A stretch of 64,000 nucleotides of DNA from Embiotoca jacksoni (taxonomy: Eukaryota; Chordata; Actinopteri; Embiotocidae): positions 2,651,001 to 2,715,000 of the forward strand of contig JAKOON010000013.1 of assembly GCA_022577435.1 (NCBI GenBank). Reading direction: 5' to 3'. The notes below the pieces were generated by a model. That model made no database searches. It saw only the letters and a program-made list of their open reading frames with translations, and was not told the origin of the DNA. Position numbers and translations under genes: made by a program. Positions 1-10,300 of the stretch are shown piece after piece (the first letter of the stretch is position 1; every line of letters starts with the position of its first letter).

Positions 1-3
1 GTC

Positions 4-44
4 ATCCTATCCCGCCTCGTTAACGTCATGAGGCGGGATAGGAT
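4..44. repeat. Perfect 15-bp inverted repeat (hairpin)
   Basis: Positions 4-18 and 30-44 are exact reverse complements (arm atcctatcccgcctc), separated by 11 bases that contain the palindrome gttaac. The arms are GC-rich and there are no mismatches. It lies at the edge of the window, so a larger element to the left cannot be excluded. It could be a DNA-transposon terminus, a structured RNA stem or a chance palindrome; no function is assigned. Confidence 0.85.
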
Positions 45-871
45 AAGCACCCTGCGCACCGTTCCGACGACACGGTGATTGGTGGAGGGCTCTAATGTAC
101 ACGGGGCAATTAACCTTAACCCACAGCCGGGTGTGGCCCCACATGCATCTATTCACACATCTCAATAATAATCTGTGAGAAAAATGAGGCCATTTCATTG
201 CGGTGATTACATTCTGGAGAACTATGATTTAATGTCATTTGATACTGTATGATTGTATCATTATTCATCCTGAAAGTATTCTTATATCGATTCAATTGGC
301 CAGGGTGCAGGGCCCAAGTGGAACAAATACATCCATCTAACGTGGTTTTCTTTATTTGCTGACAATAACATATTGAGACGATTTAACAGCCTTGTTTTAT
401 AGGTTCTGGAGTAAAATACCAAAAAAAAAACTTAATTTAAAAGCTCCTCGGTGGGTACTATTAAAAACACCACTTTGTAAGAGTGTTCTGTATGTTTTAT
501 TGCAGCTGGAGGGTTCATGAATGCCTGGGAAAGCATGTGGAGCTAACGTACTGTACAATTCTTGAAGACTTTCACATCCTCTGTAACATTAGAAGAGCAA
601 TCAATTAAGGAGATCAGTTAATTGAGAAGCAGGGCATTTTGGAAAGTACTGTTTTATATTTATTTGAATCACGTTTTGGTCGCTCCACATTTCACTTGCA
701 TCAGGTAAACCAGCAGAACTTCACTGTCTCACATTTTATAGGTGCGTTATTTCACTGGTTGGCAGCAGTTCAATAAGAGTTTCTCCAACTTTACCTGCTG
801 TTTTAGGGACTTTTAAAGTCATATCTGTACCTCATGTGAAGTACCGCTGACTACACTGTGTATTATTCGCC
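45..871. other. Intergenic AT-rich stretch with two candidate conserved elements
   Basis: No gene is recognised. Two sub-stretches, about 80-290 and 490-740, are unique, non-repetitive and rich in TAAT/ATTA-type homeodomain half-sites (for example caattaacc near 108 and gttaattgag near 617). They resemble vertebrate conserved non-coding elements. This is pattern recognition only, since conservation cannot be measured from one sequence. A short poly-A run sits at 421-430. Confidence 0.3.
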
Positions 872-1042
872 ATGTCAATTTCTTGTGGAATATACTTCCA
901 GCTTATTACTCGAACTTATGAGGCCCTGCGGGGAGACCAGAGGAACACATTGGACCTGCAGAGAGAGAAGTCTCATCTCAACGAGATAAAAAGTGAAGAC
1001 GCAACTTCCAGGCAGACTTCAGAGGTGCTCTTAACAGTATAA
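872..1042 (+). other. Unidentified 56-codon open frame, possible coding exon
   Basis: ATG at 872 opens a frame ending at TAA 1040-1042. The middle reads as a charged, helix-forming peptide (YEALRGDQRNTLDLQREKSH, then LNEIKSEDATSRQ). Unlike nearby open frames it is not made of simple repeats. An AG at 904-905, after a weakly pyrimidine-rich stretch, could be a splice acceptor, and GT at 1024 a weak donor. The peptide does not match COMMD1, the expected upstream neighbour of B3GNT2, and I do not recognise it. It may be an exon of an upstream gene, a small ORF or chance. Confidence 0.25.
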
Positions 1043-1574
1043 TCATATGTGAACCTTGAGATGGTTATTTATGAGCCTGGGATTGATGTCCATTGTATTC
1101 ACGGAGGGTAGGAGTCGGTGGGAGGGGTGATGGGGGGAGGGGAGGACCAGCTGGGGATCTGTCACACAGAAGCATATAAAGCCTCCAGTCCTCCACGCAG
1201 CGGACCCCCTTTTTTCCTGGTCCAAGTCATTATGGAGTGGACAGCCCGGGGACTGACCCCCTGCTGTGTGGAGACCCCCGACGCCCGAGCACACGCAAAA
1301 CACGCACTAAAACACACACCTCCGACTTTCAAATGCCATCTGGGCGCCCGCTTGTTTGGACCTCTCAGCAATGTCCAGTACGAGTTCTGTTTGTTCAAGT
1401 TTGAAGTGTTTAGTAAAAAAAAAAAGAATCAACAGAATGTGAAAACATTCTCCACCCGTGGATGAAACTATTTAAACCAGACCCGCTTGCCTCGATTCAG
1501 TGCTATGAAAGAAAGAACTCTTTCCTTATTCTACCTACAAAAATCGGTCGTTCTTTTTCTCCCTCTGCTTCTTT

Positions 1575-1576
<2 letters not shown>

Positions 1577-1639
<63 letters not shown>

Positions 1640-1645
1640 ACACCC
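1577..1645. repeat. (CA)n microsatellite
   Basis: Nearly pure CA dinucleotides, with one interruption (caaacac) close to the right end. Confidence 0.95.
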
Positions 1646-2496
1646 TAAACTACAAACAAGAAAAACTCGTATTTTGTTTGTTGAACACAACAGTACAGGA
1701 AAGGCTTGTCAATGAATTGAAGTTAGTTGCTGACCATGTGTTCTTGACTGTTTAATCTGATAAAATATACCCACTATTTACATTTTGATTTGTATCTCAG
1801 AATCCGATTTAATTGCCTGGTTGGTTAAGGGATTTGTATTGGTGGATTTAAATAAAATAAAGAACTACAAGGTAACAGAAAAAAAAACATTAACTTCACA
1901 AAGTGAGAAAAATACAATCAACACAGAAGACAAGTGTAAACATGTTGACTTCTGATTCTTCCGTTGCAGCGTACTTGACTCCTAAAGAGACTTATTAGCT
2001 GAAGGAATGTGAGGTTGTAATTTGGATTACACAGGAGATGATTCAAATACATATTTTGCATTCTTTGCTCACATGCATACTAAATTTTACTTCCCACTTA
2101 ACTGGTTTATTTTGATAACTAACATTAAAATAGCCTATTTTCAACTATTTAATTTCAATGGTGCAGCCAAAAATATCCCATGTTTTATAATACCATTAAA
2201 CCTTATATTAAATCTAATATTAGGTTACTTACAATACAATGGCAGAGTCTTTAATTTCCCCTTTATGTAGTTAGTGCACCCCACTCATCAGTGGTGTAAA
2301 GTACGTACACGTACTTGACTATTTTCATTTGATTTATTGTTTCACACGTCTACATTTTATAGGGAAATATTGTATATTCTAGCTACCTCTGGCTTTAGTT
2401 GCTTTTAAAATGAAGATATAACACAACAGATAGCTTAACAAAACAAACTTTTAGAATACAACACATTGGGAAAAGTTAAACCGATGGTTTCCAACC

Positions 2497-2528
2497 TTTT
2501 TTTTGGGGGGGGGGGGGGGGGGGGGGGG
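2497..2528. repeat. T-run joined to 24-base G-run
   Basis: Eight T are followed directly by about 24 G. The G run could form intermolecular G-quadruplex, and its length is likely to be unreliable in any assembly. Confidence 0.9.
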
Positions 2529-2898
2529 CTTCTTACAAAAAGCAGTGTGTATAGTTTCAAATGTCTGTGAGGTTTCCGTTCATTAAATGTTCAAAAGATC
2601 CAAAATCTTTTTGGTGTCGCTGTAAAACTGTGTGTAAAGTAGTTTAAACTCCACCTGCAGAAACAACACACTCCTGATGCTTTAATTGTCTAATTATGAA
2701 TTATGAAATATTATAAGTTACAAGGACAAAAAAAAAAAAGTATTTAAGAAAAAAAAAAATTACTATTAAACTAAACGTTGCTGCTAATACTTGAGTACAT
2801 GTACCTAAGCAGGATGTTGTTGTTGTTGTTGTTTTTTATGTTCAATTTTTATAAATGTTTGTACATGCGCGCGCACGTGTAGCCTAGGGGGTGTGCGC

Positions 2899-2938
<40 letters not shown>

Positions 2939-3029
2939 GAGAGGAGGGCGTTTGGCCCCGCCCACAGCAGCCGTGACGGTTGAAGCCGTTGGGAGAAGCG
3001 CTCGGTCCATTTAAGCAGCGGTTCTTCAG

Positions 3030-3216
3030 GCGGTCGGGCGGCGGGCCGGAAACAGGAGCGATTCCCGGCGTAAAGACGACGTTCAGCCGCCGGAAAACAA
3101 CCACACACACACCAAAAAAAAACAAAAAAAACAACAACAACAACAACCCTAAAGCCACATGGATTTATATCACTTTTCGGGGTGACTTTGAGCAGACGAA
3201 GGACGGCTGAAACCAA
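3030..3216 (+). other. Candidate non-coding first exon (5' UTR)
   Basis: The 3' boundary is supported by the donor-like AA|GTGAGT at 3216/3217. The 5' end is a guess, placed downstream of the GC box and the ttaa element. The stretch includes A-rich and CAA-rich sequence at 3114-3147 and has no convincing start codon with downstream coding character. It would splice to 14251 or directly to 19121 if it belongs to B3GNT2. Confidence 0.35.
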
Positions 3217-3230
3217 GTGAGTTCAAGCCC

Positions 3231-3276
3231 CGGAGGAGGAGGTGGTGGAGGAGGTGGAGGAGGAGGTGGAGGTGTT
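3231..3276. repeat. (GGAGGT)n-like purine-rich tract
   Basis: GGA/GGT triplets and hexamers directly downstream of the candidate first exon donor. The regularly spaced GG pairs could support a two-layer G-quadruplex on the + strand. Confidence 0.8.
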
Positions 3277-4560
3277 GTTGTTTTTGTTTTGTTTTTTACT
3301 GTCAGGACTTCAGAGAAGTTGCTCCACGCAGTAAGCTAACCTGCCCGGTGAGTTTAGCTCCGTTTGCGCGGACGTGCGTTAACTTGAGGAAGAAAGTACA
3401 CCATTAAAATGTCCGTGGTTAAAAAAAAATAACACCATATTCTCTGGCAACTTCAAAGTAGTACCTTTTAAACCTTCCTCTTACTCCGTGGTGTCGTGCT
3501 GGATGAAAGTATTACCCGAAACCGATTTAGTTAATCAACTATTTCTGGTCAAGTGAAGCAAAAACGAACCTTTCTCTATTTCAGATGTGACGTTGTGCTG
3601 TTTTATTTTCCTTGACATGATTTAAATGTCTTATTTGGCCAAAATAACTTTTTTTTTTAAGTGTTTTTTTTGGGGCTCTTGGAAGCAGTAACAGGGCTTT
3701 TAACGTTTATCTGATATATATATTTTTTTTATTAGATTATTAGATCTAAACGAGTGGTAAAAACAAACTAATAAGATTAATTGTGGTTGCAGTCCTGGTC
3801 AGTGTAAACAAAACATTTAACTCGCATTGTGCAAGTTGTTGTTGGAAAACCTAATCCAGTGCTTAGAGGAGATAACTGAATAAATTCGGACTTTTATTTC
3901 AGTTAACCTTCATTTTAACCTGAACAAATTTAGATAAACTACTGTTTTCCTCCTCCTCCTCCTCCTCTGATGCCATATATGCTCTCCAAGATTCAAGTTT
4001 TTAATCACATGAGCAACATTTTCCAAAGTTTCTGCGCAGATGCGTGTGTCAGAAGTTCTGTAGCCCAGCTATGTTTAGACAGAAATGTCCAAACCACATT
4101 TTGGATGAGCATCTTTCATCCAGTTGAGGAGGGTTGGTTTCTGTTTAATGGTAATCTGAATTATCACCCGACAGTGGCCATTACAAAAGAACGATATTTA
4201 AAACAAAAGAATAAACTCATATATATATATATATATATATTTCTCGTGCGTGACAAGTCTTGATAATAGCTCCAATGTTTTCCTGTGACTCTCATGTGGC
4301 TAATCTTTGTTTACCTTGTACCCAGTTCAGTGCTGCATGGTTGCAGTGGTGTGTGAAACAAGTAGTCAAACACAGCGCAGCAAGTGCACATGTCTTTATG
4401 GGCTGTATTAGGTAAAGTTTAATAGGACCAATTTTCAGCTGTGTGAATTCATGATAAGAAAGAACACAGAAAGGAAAGTGGAAGAAGAAGAATTTGGTGG
4501 TTGTGCTTTTAAGAGATTAAGTTTGCGGCTCATTTGAGTATCAAGTTGCTTTAATAGAGA
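3277..4560. other. Probable intronic sequence, no gene seen
   Basis: AT-rich unique sequence with short T and A runs, a (CTC)n tract near 3950-3967 and an (AT)n tract at about 4219-4240. The open frame covering 3970-4263 shows no recognisable protein features. Confidence 0.5.
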
Positions 4561-4563
4561 TCA

Positions 4564-4612
4564 GGTAGGTAGGTAGGTAGGTATATACTTTATTAATCCC
4601 CGAGGGGAAATT
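4564..4612 (+). mobile_element. 3' tail of a teleost retroposon with GTAG tandem tail
   Basis: A (GTAG/AGGT)n run leads into tatactttattaatccccg and then aggggaaatt. This terminal motif with a short tandem tail is a very common end of non-LTR retroposons in teleost genomes. Only the tail is visible, so the insertion is 5'-truncated or diverged. The exact family is not determined. Confidence 0.6.
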
Positions 4613-5319
4613 TTTTGTATTGGGTATACTTTTCCTATTCACTTTCTTTTGTCCGTAGCACAAACAATAACAACTGGGCCTGTATTGTGATCCTTTCTCC
4701 TTTTTTTGTATTTTTTTTTTTTTTTTTTTTTAAATACAACAAAGGCTAGTTTGTGTTGCCCAAATGGACTAACTGGGACTGTTTGGTAATCTCAAAGGTC
4801 ATTTCAGCCACTCACTAAACAAGCACTCTGCCGAAATAGCCAGTAATTTCTCTGCATCATGTGTAGAGCGATTACTTTCAGATATCTGCTCAACAACAAG
4901 CTCCGGTTTCCTGTTCAAGGACACTTTGACCTGTTGATTAAATCAAGCTTTTTTTTTTTTTACGGGATAATTGATCTGCCCTCTCTCTTGTAATCACCTC
5001 ACCTAATCAACCACTCATCATTACTTTTCCAAACATCCTTCTTAGTGGGGAAGTTAGGGAGGTGGAGGGGAGCAAAGGTCATCTAATTGAAGCACAGGGT
5101 TTCTTCTTTGCACATTTAATGTGTTCAAGAACACAAAGGCAGGTTGTTTATTCACTTGATGAATGAGTGTGACTTTAGCAAATTGTGGAAACCAGGCTGC
5201 TTTTGTATTTTTTTGTTTTCAACTCGGGGGTTAAGTTCCATTGACTGTACCACAGTGTAGAGACTGCAGAGCCACTATAGGTTTAATGAAAACACTTTTT
5301 TTTTTTTTTTTTTTTTAAA
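4613..5319. other. Probable intronic sequence, no gene seen
   Basis: Poly-T runs at about 4709-4732 and 5297-5316 and otherwise unique AT-rich DNA. A segment around 4840-5060 is non-repetitive but has no recognised motif set. Confidence 0.5.
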
Positions 5320-5995
5320 TGAAATTTAAAGGTACTATTTGTTAAATAAATTTGTTTAAGTCTGGAATTTTGGCGAGAAGTGTGCAGCAATTCCCTCTGA
5401 TTTCAATATCTGGCTGTTCACTAGTTTTCGTCTCCTTTCAAGGTCAGTAATATCAGCACATGTCTGATGGGAGACCCATAGATACCCACGGGTGCTGCTA
5501 ATTGTAGGGGCATCCCAGTAGGGCTGTACTATAACCACGCTGTCGTTAACATAGAAATCTGCACTGTCCTGTTTTAACAAACTGACACACAGGGCCCTAA
5601 TAGTAGTATTTTACATTTCATGTGACATTTTTCTCCGGCAACACTTACTTTAGTCCAGACCAGCTAACAGAGTCAATGTGTTTACTTGGCTGAAGCTTGT
5701 TATAATATCCAAGTTGAAGGAAGCTCACCCTATAAACATTGCATCGCCTGTAGTTTTACAATACAGAACAACAACAGCAAAATATCATGGTAACTCCGCT
5801 TACTCGCTACCATCTGCAGATAAACTAGCTTGTGGGTCCTGAAAAGGAGGCCAGGCCAGTGGTACAATACCACCGGGGGCGGCTGCGGTTTGGCATAAAA
5901 AGGCTTTGACTCCAATCGACTTCCATTCAACTGCTCTCATTAATCACAAGGCGTCATTCATACGTGGTGTCATTCACTAAAGTCACTCCCTATTA
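5320..5995. mobile_element. Possible non-autonomous interspersed repeat
   Basis: The block starts at ttaaaggtactatttgttaa, which resembles the terminus of a short interspersed repeat frequent in percomorph fish. It continues as moderately GC-rich sequence with open frames on the - strand (5356-5580 and 5730-5930) that match no protein I recognise. Terminal repeats were not delimited, so class and ends are uncertain. Confidence 0.35.
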
Positions 5996-6329
5996 GTTTT
6001 CTAGCGGTCCATCTGAAAATGATCAGCGTGTTCTAACTGCCCGACTAGTTTATGTATAACTTAAAATACATTAATGATTATTTCAATTGTTTAAAAAAAA
6101 AACCTTGTTTCCTGTGAGGAAAACATACCCAGGTGGTAACGGATGTAGTTGACAGGGCACCACTTCTCCGTTTCTCGTGAAATCAAAACTGAAAAAGACG
6201 TACATCCACGCGTTCACCCACAGGACTTTCGGTGTCCTCAAAACCTTGCGTGCAAGAGACCCGAGTTTAAAATTGCAGCTTTTTTTTTTTTTTTAAATCA
6301 CAGATTTATACACATCAAGAAATTCTTAA

Positions 6330-6525
6330 TCTGAATATGTATTTACCAGCAGCTGCTATTATTAAAGTGCTTGTCTGCCACTGTTTCCTGAGAGCCATTA
6401 AAAACGGCTTACAGGGATATGCTGCTGCAAAGACACAACTAATCCATAATGTAACAGTCATTTCACAGTCAGCGGTTGCTGCTGAGTACGGAAAATACAT
6501 CAGTGGCTTTCAAGTGTTTATGGAC
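6330..6525. promoter_or_regulatory. Candidate conserved non-coding element / enhancer
   Basis: A unique 200-bp stretch with E-box (cagctg, 6349), several ATTA/TAAT cores, a bicoid/OTX-type taatcc (6440-6445) and a symmetric pattern of gctgct words near both ends. There is no repeat content in otherwise repeat-littered DNA, and open frames on both strands look non-coding. The call rests on texture, not on measured conservation. Confidence 0.3.
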
Positions 6526-7778
6526 ATTAATGGTGATGGGGGGGCGGGGGGGAATAAACTGACGCCAGTATTGGCTGTAATGGGCAGGCGTTACGTCAGC
6601 GATACCCTGGGTGTTGTGCAGCTGCTTCCTATATTACCAGAATTAGCAGAAAGGAAATGTACCTCGGTAATGGATTAGCGCTGAGAGGAGGAACAATAGA
6701 TGAGGGGAAAATGGACTGCATGGGTTTAAGACACAGCGTGACACAAATGTGGAAACGAGAAGTCACGGAGGAGATCGGTCTTGAAGAAAATGAGGACGCC
6801 GCCTTGCCTAAACATTTGCTTAAATGAACACGAGTTCTGCAAAGTTGTGGTCTTGCAGAAAATGTTGTCACGCTTACATGAACATGTAAATTTGCACTGT
6901 AACTGGTCCTGCTTCGGTTTCCACCCTCTTAGCGCACGTGTACCTGTAATTCATTTTCATAAAATCTGAGGAAGTGACACTGAGGGTAACGGAATTAAAC
7001 ATTTTATATTCGATGTGACAAACCCAACGATGAGGAAAGCGGGATATGTAGCTAAGTACTGCGGGGAAATGTGCCTCCACATTCAGAGGATCTCGTGAAT
7101 CCGATTGGTTCAATGTGTATTTTACTCCCTTGTTGTCATCGCAAACTGTAGATTGCACATTGTTGGAGTTCCCTAAACTTTTCAAGTAACATTAAGGAAG
7201 TGGTTTTTTTTTGAGTAGCAGGAGCTACAGCACTTTGTTTTAGGGACTCGGCTGACAATTGGTCTGTAAAATGTCAGAAAGAAACGAACGCAACTCGGCA
7301 GAGCCCCATGTGATGTCTTCAAATGGCTTTTTATTTATTTATTTATTTTTTTTAACTTTTCCTTTAAAAAAAAACATGATGGGAAGGGGGGAAAAAAGAA
7401 AATGAATTGTAATCCATTTTGACCATATATTTATGGAGTACTAATGCCAGCAGCGTGCATTCTGTTATGGGATTCTTTTTAATATTAAAGTAGATATTTA
7501 AGGAGTTTGAGCTTTCTGTCGGACGAGACAAAAGAAATTTGCACGTGCGAAGCTTTGGGCGGGGGGGAAGTTGTAACGGGAACAAGGTGAAACCTTTCTG
7601 TGGGTGGAAATACGCCGAGCAGCGACCGAAGTTTGTCACCCGTTTGAAGGTTTTGTTTCTCCTTTCTAATTGACTGTTTGGCGGAGATGACAAGAGTTTA
7701 GCTTGGTGAGTCAGCGCTGTGCGCCCGGGAGACAGGATGCGAGTGTTTGCAATGAGGCAACATGTGAGCAGTCGACGC
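6526..7778. other. Probable intronic sequence, no gene seen
   Basis: Unique sequence with a short G-rich run at about 6538-6551, an ATTT-rich/poly-T tract at 7328-7352 and no recognised gene. Open frames here lack domains or splice support. Confidence 0.5.
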
Positions 7779-7831
7779 CACACACACACACGCACACACA
7801 CACACACACGTACACACACACACGCACACGC

Positions 7832-7876
<45 letters not shown>
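7779..7876. repeat. Interrupted (CA)n / (CG CA)n microsatellite
   Basis: CA dinucleotides with several CG and TA interruptions. It generates long HTHT or CVCV open frames on both strands that are not genes. Confidence 0.95.
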
Positions 7877-7878
<2 letters not shown>

Positions 7879-8810
7879 CCCGAAGGAGCTGCTGTAGCTC
7901 GACACCCATTGATTTTTACTAGCACGGTATGTTTGTGAATAATCTGCAACGCTATAAAGCAGCAAAGACATATTCAAGCTTTACAATGAGATTACTGACT
8001 TTTTGAAAGTACAGACAACACTTCTTATTTCCCAGAAAAATTGGACTCATTTGGTTGATGGGAGACCTTGTTTGCGCCGTCGTCTCCGCTCCTCCTCCCG
8101 TCTGCAACAAACCCTCTTCCTGCCCCTCAGTTCCTGAGGATGTGCACATACTCATTTGCCCATTTATAGTTCATAATACAGACATAGTGCCGGATGTAGA
8201 AGTTTATCTAATGTTTGCGCAGGAACCAAACAGGCTCTCTTGGCTTGCTGCTTAATAATTCTAATTCATTTGTCGGGAGTTGTACAAAAACCAAACCGAG
8301 GGTGCATTTGTAGAAATGGCTGAAAATCTTTAGAAGTTGTTAAATGTTGTACACTGTCAAGTTAAAAAAGCAGTGACCTTAACCCTCCCTCCCCCCCTCC
8401 CACAAACACACACACTCCTCCCCTCCCTCCTCCCCCAAACTTTTAATATAATATTATTTAATGCAACTGCTTTGGCCAGCTTTTAGTAGCTTCTATCCGT
8501 CTGTTGTCATCCATGTTAATGTGATGTACCCGGGGCGTTGTCAGAATACTCCATCACTTAAACAGCTTAATGAGACTGTCGCTTTCCTTTCTGCATTAGC
8601 ATCAGCTGCATTATTATAACTGCAGACAAAAGACGGCGTGTCTGCGTGTTCTTCCTTTTACTGACGAACACTTTGTAGAAACCATCACGTTATCTTACTG
8701 TGATGTTTTCTTGTAGTCCACTTATTGTTTCTCTATTATCATGAGACTTTGGTTCTCTGGTAATCTCTTGGCCTTCCTGTAATAGCTGCTGCCATTAGTT
8801 GCAACTTGCC

Positions 8811-8841
<31 letters not shown>

Positions 8842-9780
8842 CCACTGAAAGGCTGAATATTCACCACAGCTGCTGTAGCTGCTCTTTTTCTTTTTTTTTT
8901 TTTTCCCCCTAAGTCCAACATTAATACTGAAACTGAAAAACTTTGGAAATTTCAGCATCAGGGAAGATCAAGCAGGAGTAAAGCTTTACTTTTGGCAATT
9001 GCTTTATCCTTAAACAGCGCAGAAAATACACTATTTTGAATTACAACTTCTTCAGATTGCATTTTTAACCACAATTATGTCGTCATCTAAAATCGGATGC
9101 TTTGCAATACAGTATTTGCCCCATATCTCGCACCGCTAACCCACGCTACCCCCCTCAGTCAGTCAGTCAGGCAAAGTAAACCGTGACTCAAATCAATAAT
9201 CAAAGACAGTGAAGTCTTTTATGGCGTCGTTCGAATCCGTCTGTCGGTTTCTGGGCACAATCTTCAACCTCATCTCCAGCCGCGGAGCGCTACCCCCGTC
9301 ATCAAAACCTCTTCAAAATCAGCAACAAAGCAGGTGAACAAGATGTATGGTCCATTTTTGCAGCCCGAGATATTCGCATTTGTTCATCAGGTCTCATTGT
9401 GAGCCGTGCGTCAGGATTAAAGTTGGCATGCTGGTGTAGTACGAACTCGTCGGCCCGGTCCGAGCCTCCTTTTAAACTTGAGATTACGGTGAGCGCGAGT
9501 GAACGAGTCGCAGCGTCCAGAGAGGTGACCTTTTAGTATGTGGAGACGGCGTGTCAAGTATTCAATGATAATGAGAAATTCCTTTCTATTTTAAGCGTGT
9601 GTGTGGCAGCGTGTATGTGCCAACGTATGTTTCTCTACTTTTTCACCACCATTTTATGTAAAACATCGTTCCTGTAGGTAAAAGCTGCATTGTAATAAGT
9701 CTTTGAGAGAAAAGAGCAATTCAGCAGGTCGTTTTGACTTGACAGGTAATTAGACGGAGGAGCCAGGGGATTTTTTTATT
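7877..9780. other. Probable intronic sequence with a candidate element at 8470-8640
   Basis: No gene is recognised. Stretches of C and CA lie at 8383-8418, and C9/T and T runs at 8810-8841 and 8890-8904. Between about 8470 and 8640 the sequence is unique with TAAT/ATTA cores and E-boxes (gcattagcatcagctgcatt), and looks enhancer-like. A (CAGT)n run sits at 9157-9170. Confidence 0.4.
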
Positions 9781-9794
9781 TTTTTATAATAAGC

Positions 9795-10300
9795 TTGATG
9801 GACAAAAGTCAACCTGGTTGTGATGATGGGTTGGGTACCAAACTTTGATACTGGGTACTTTTGTGGCACCAGTCGTACTCCAGTATTTAGCATCGAAAAA
9901 TGCCTCTTCATTTGGTACCAAATCTCCATATCTATGCAGCCAAAACAGCCACGGGATTTCATTTTCAACACGCATACATTTTTGCTCCTTTTTACTCACA
10001 TTATTCACCACGAGAATACCTTATTTCATTTTAATAACAAATTAACGCGTGCGGTGCACTAACTGGAAGCTTCATTGTGTGCAGCCGGAAAGCGTCTACT
10101 GATATGATGCGTTTGCGGGACACCAGCAAAATTGTAGCATCGAGCGACGGCTTCCACGTGAGGCGTTTGGGGAACGCTGGTAAATTGTAGCTGAAGTAAT
10201 GAGTTGCACGCGAGGCATTTCGGGGACGTCTGCAAATCGTAACAAAGAGACCGACCCGGGGTTACGCGCTCCCCCTACAACGTGCACGAAAACTAATCAC
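9795..10300. mobile_element. Possible DNA-transposon remnant containing a degenerate tandem repeat
   Basis: ggtaccaaa-type words occur at both sides of 9832-9925 (ggtaccaaac and ggtaccaaat), as in short non-autonomous fish elements. From 10106 onward three diverged copies of a 52-54 bp unit follow, starting at about 10106, 10160 and 10212 (gatgcgtttg, gaggcgtttg, gaggcatttc). Family and ends are not established. Confidence 0.4.

Larger units (their letters stand above)
1043..2850. other. Intergenic region with simple repeats and one TATA-like site
   Basis: No gene is recognised. A TATA-like atataaag lies at about 1173-1180, followed by GC-richer sequence to about 1350 without a recognisable coding exon. 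A CA microsatellite occupies 1577-1645 and a T8/G24 double homopolymer 2497-2528. From 1750 to 2790 the sequence is AT-rich with short A runs. Open frames here are read-through of low-complexity DNA. Confidence 0.5.
2860..3420 (+). promoter_or_regulatory. CpG-rich candidate promoter, probably of B3GNT2
   Basis: A compact CpG-dense block in otherwise AT-rich DNA. It contains a (GA)n tract at 2900-2932, an Sp1-type GC box (ccccgccc, 2956-2963), a CRE-like tgacg near 2974, a ttaa element near 3010 and two ETS-type ccggaa cores (near 3047 and 3091). It is followed on the + strand by a good splice donor at 3217. The nearest downstream + strand coding sequence is B3GNT2 at 19.1 kb. Mammalian B3GNT2 also has a distant non-coding first exon in a CpG island, so this is the preferred reading. 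An upstream gene on the other strand could share it. Confidence 0.5.
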
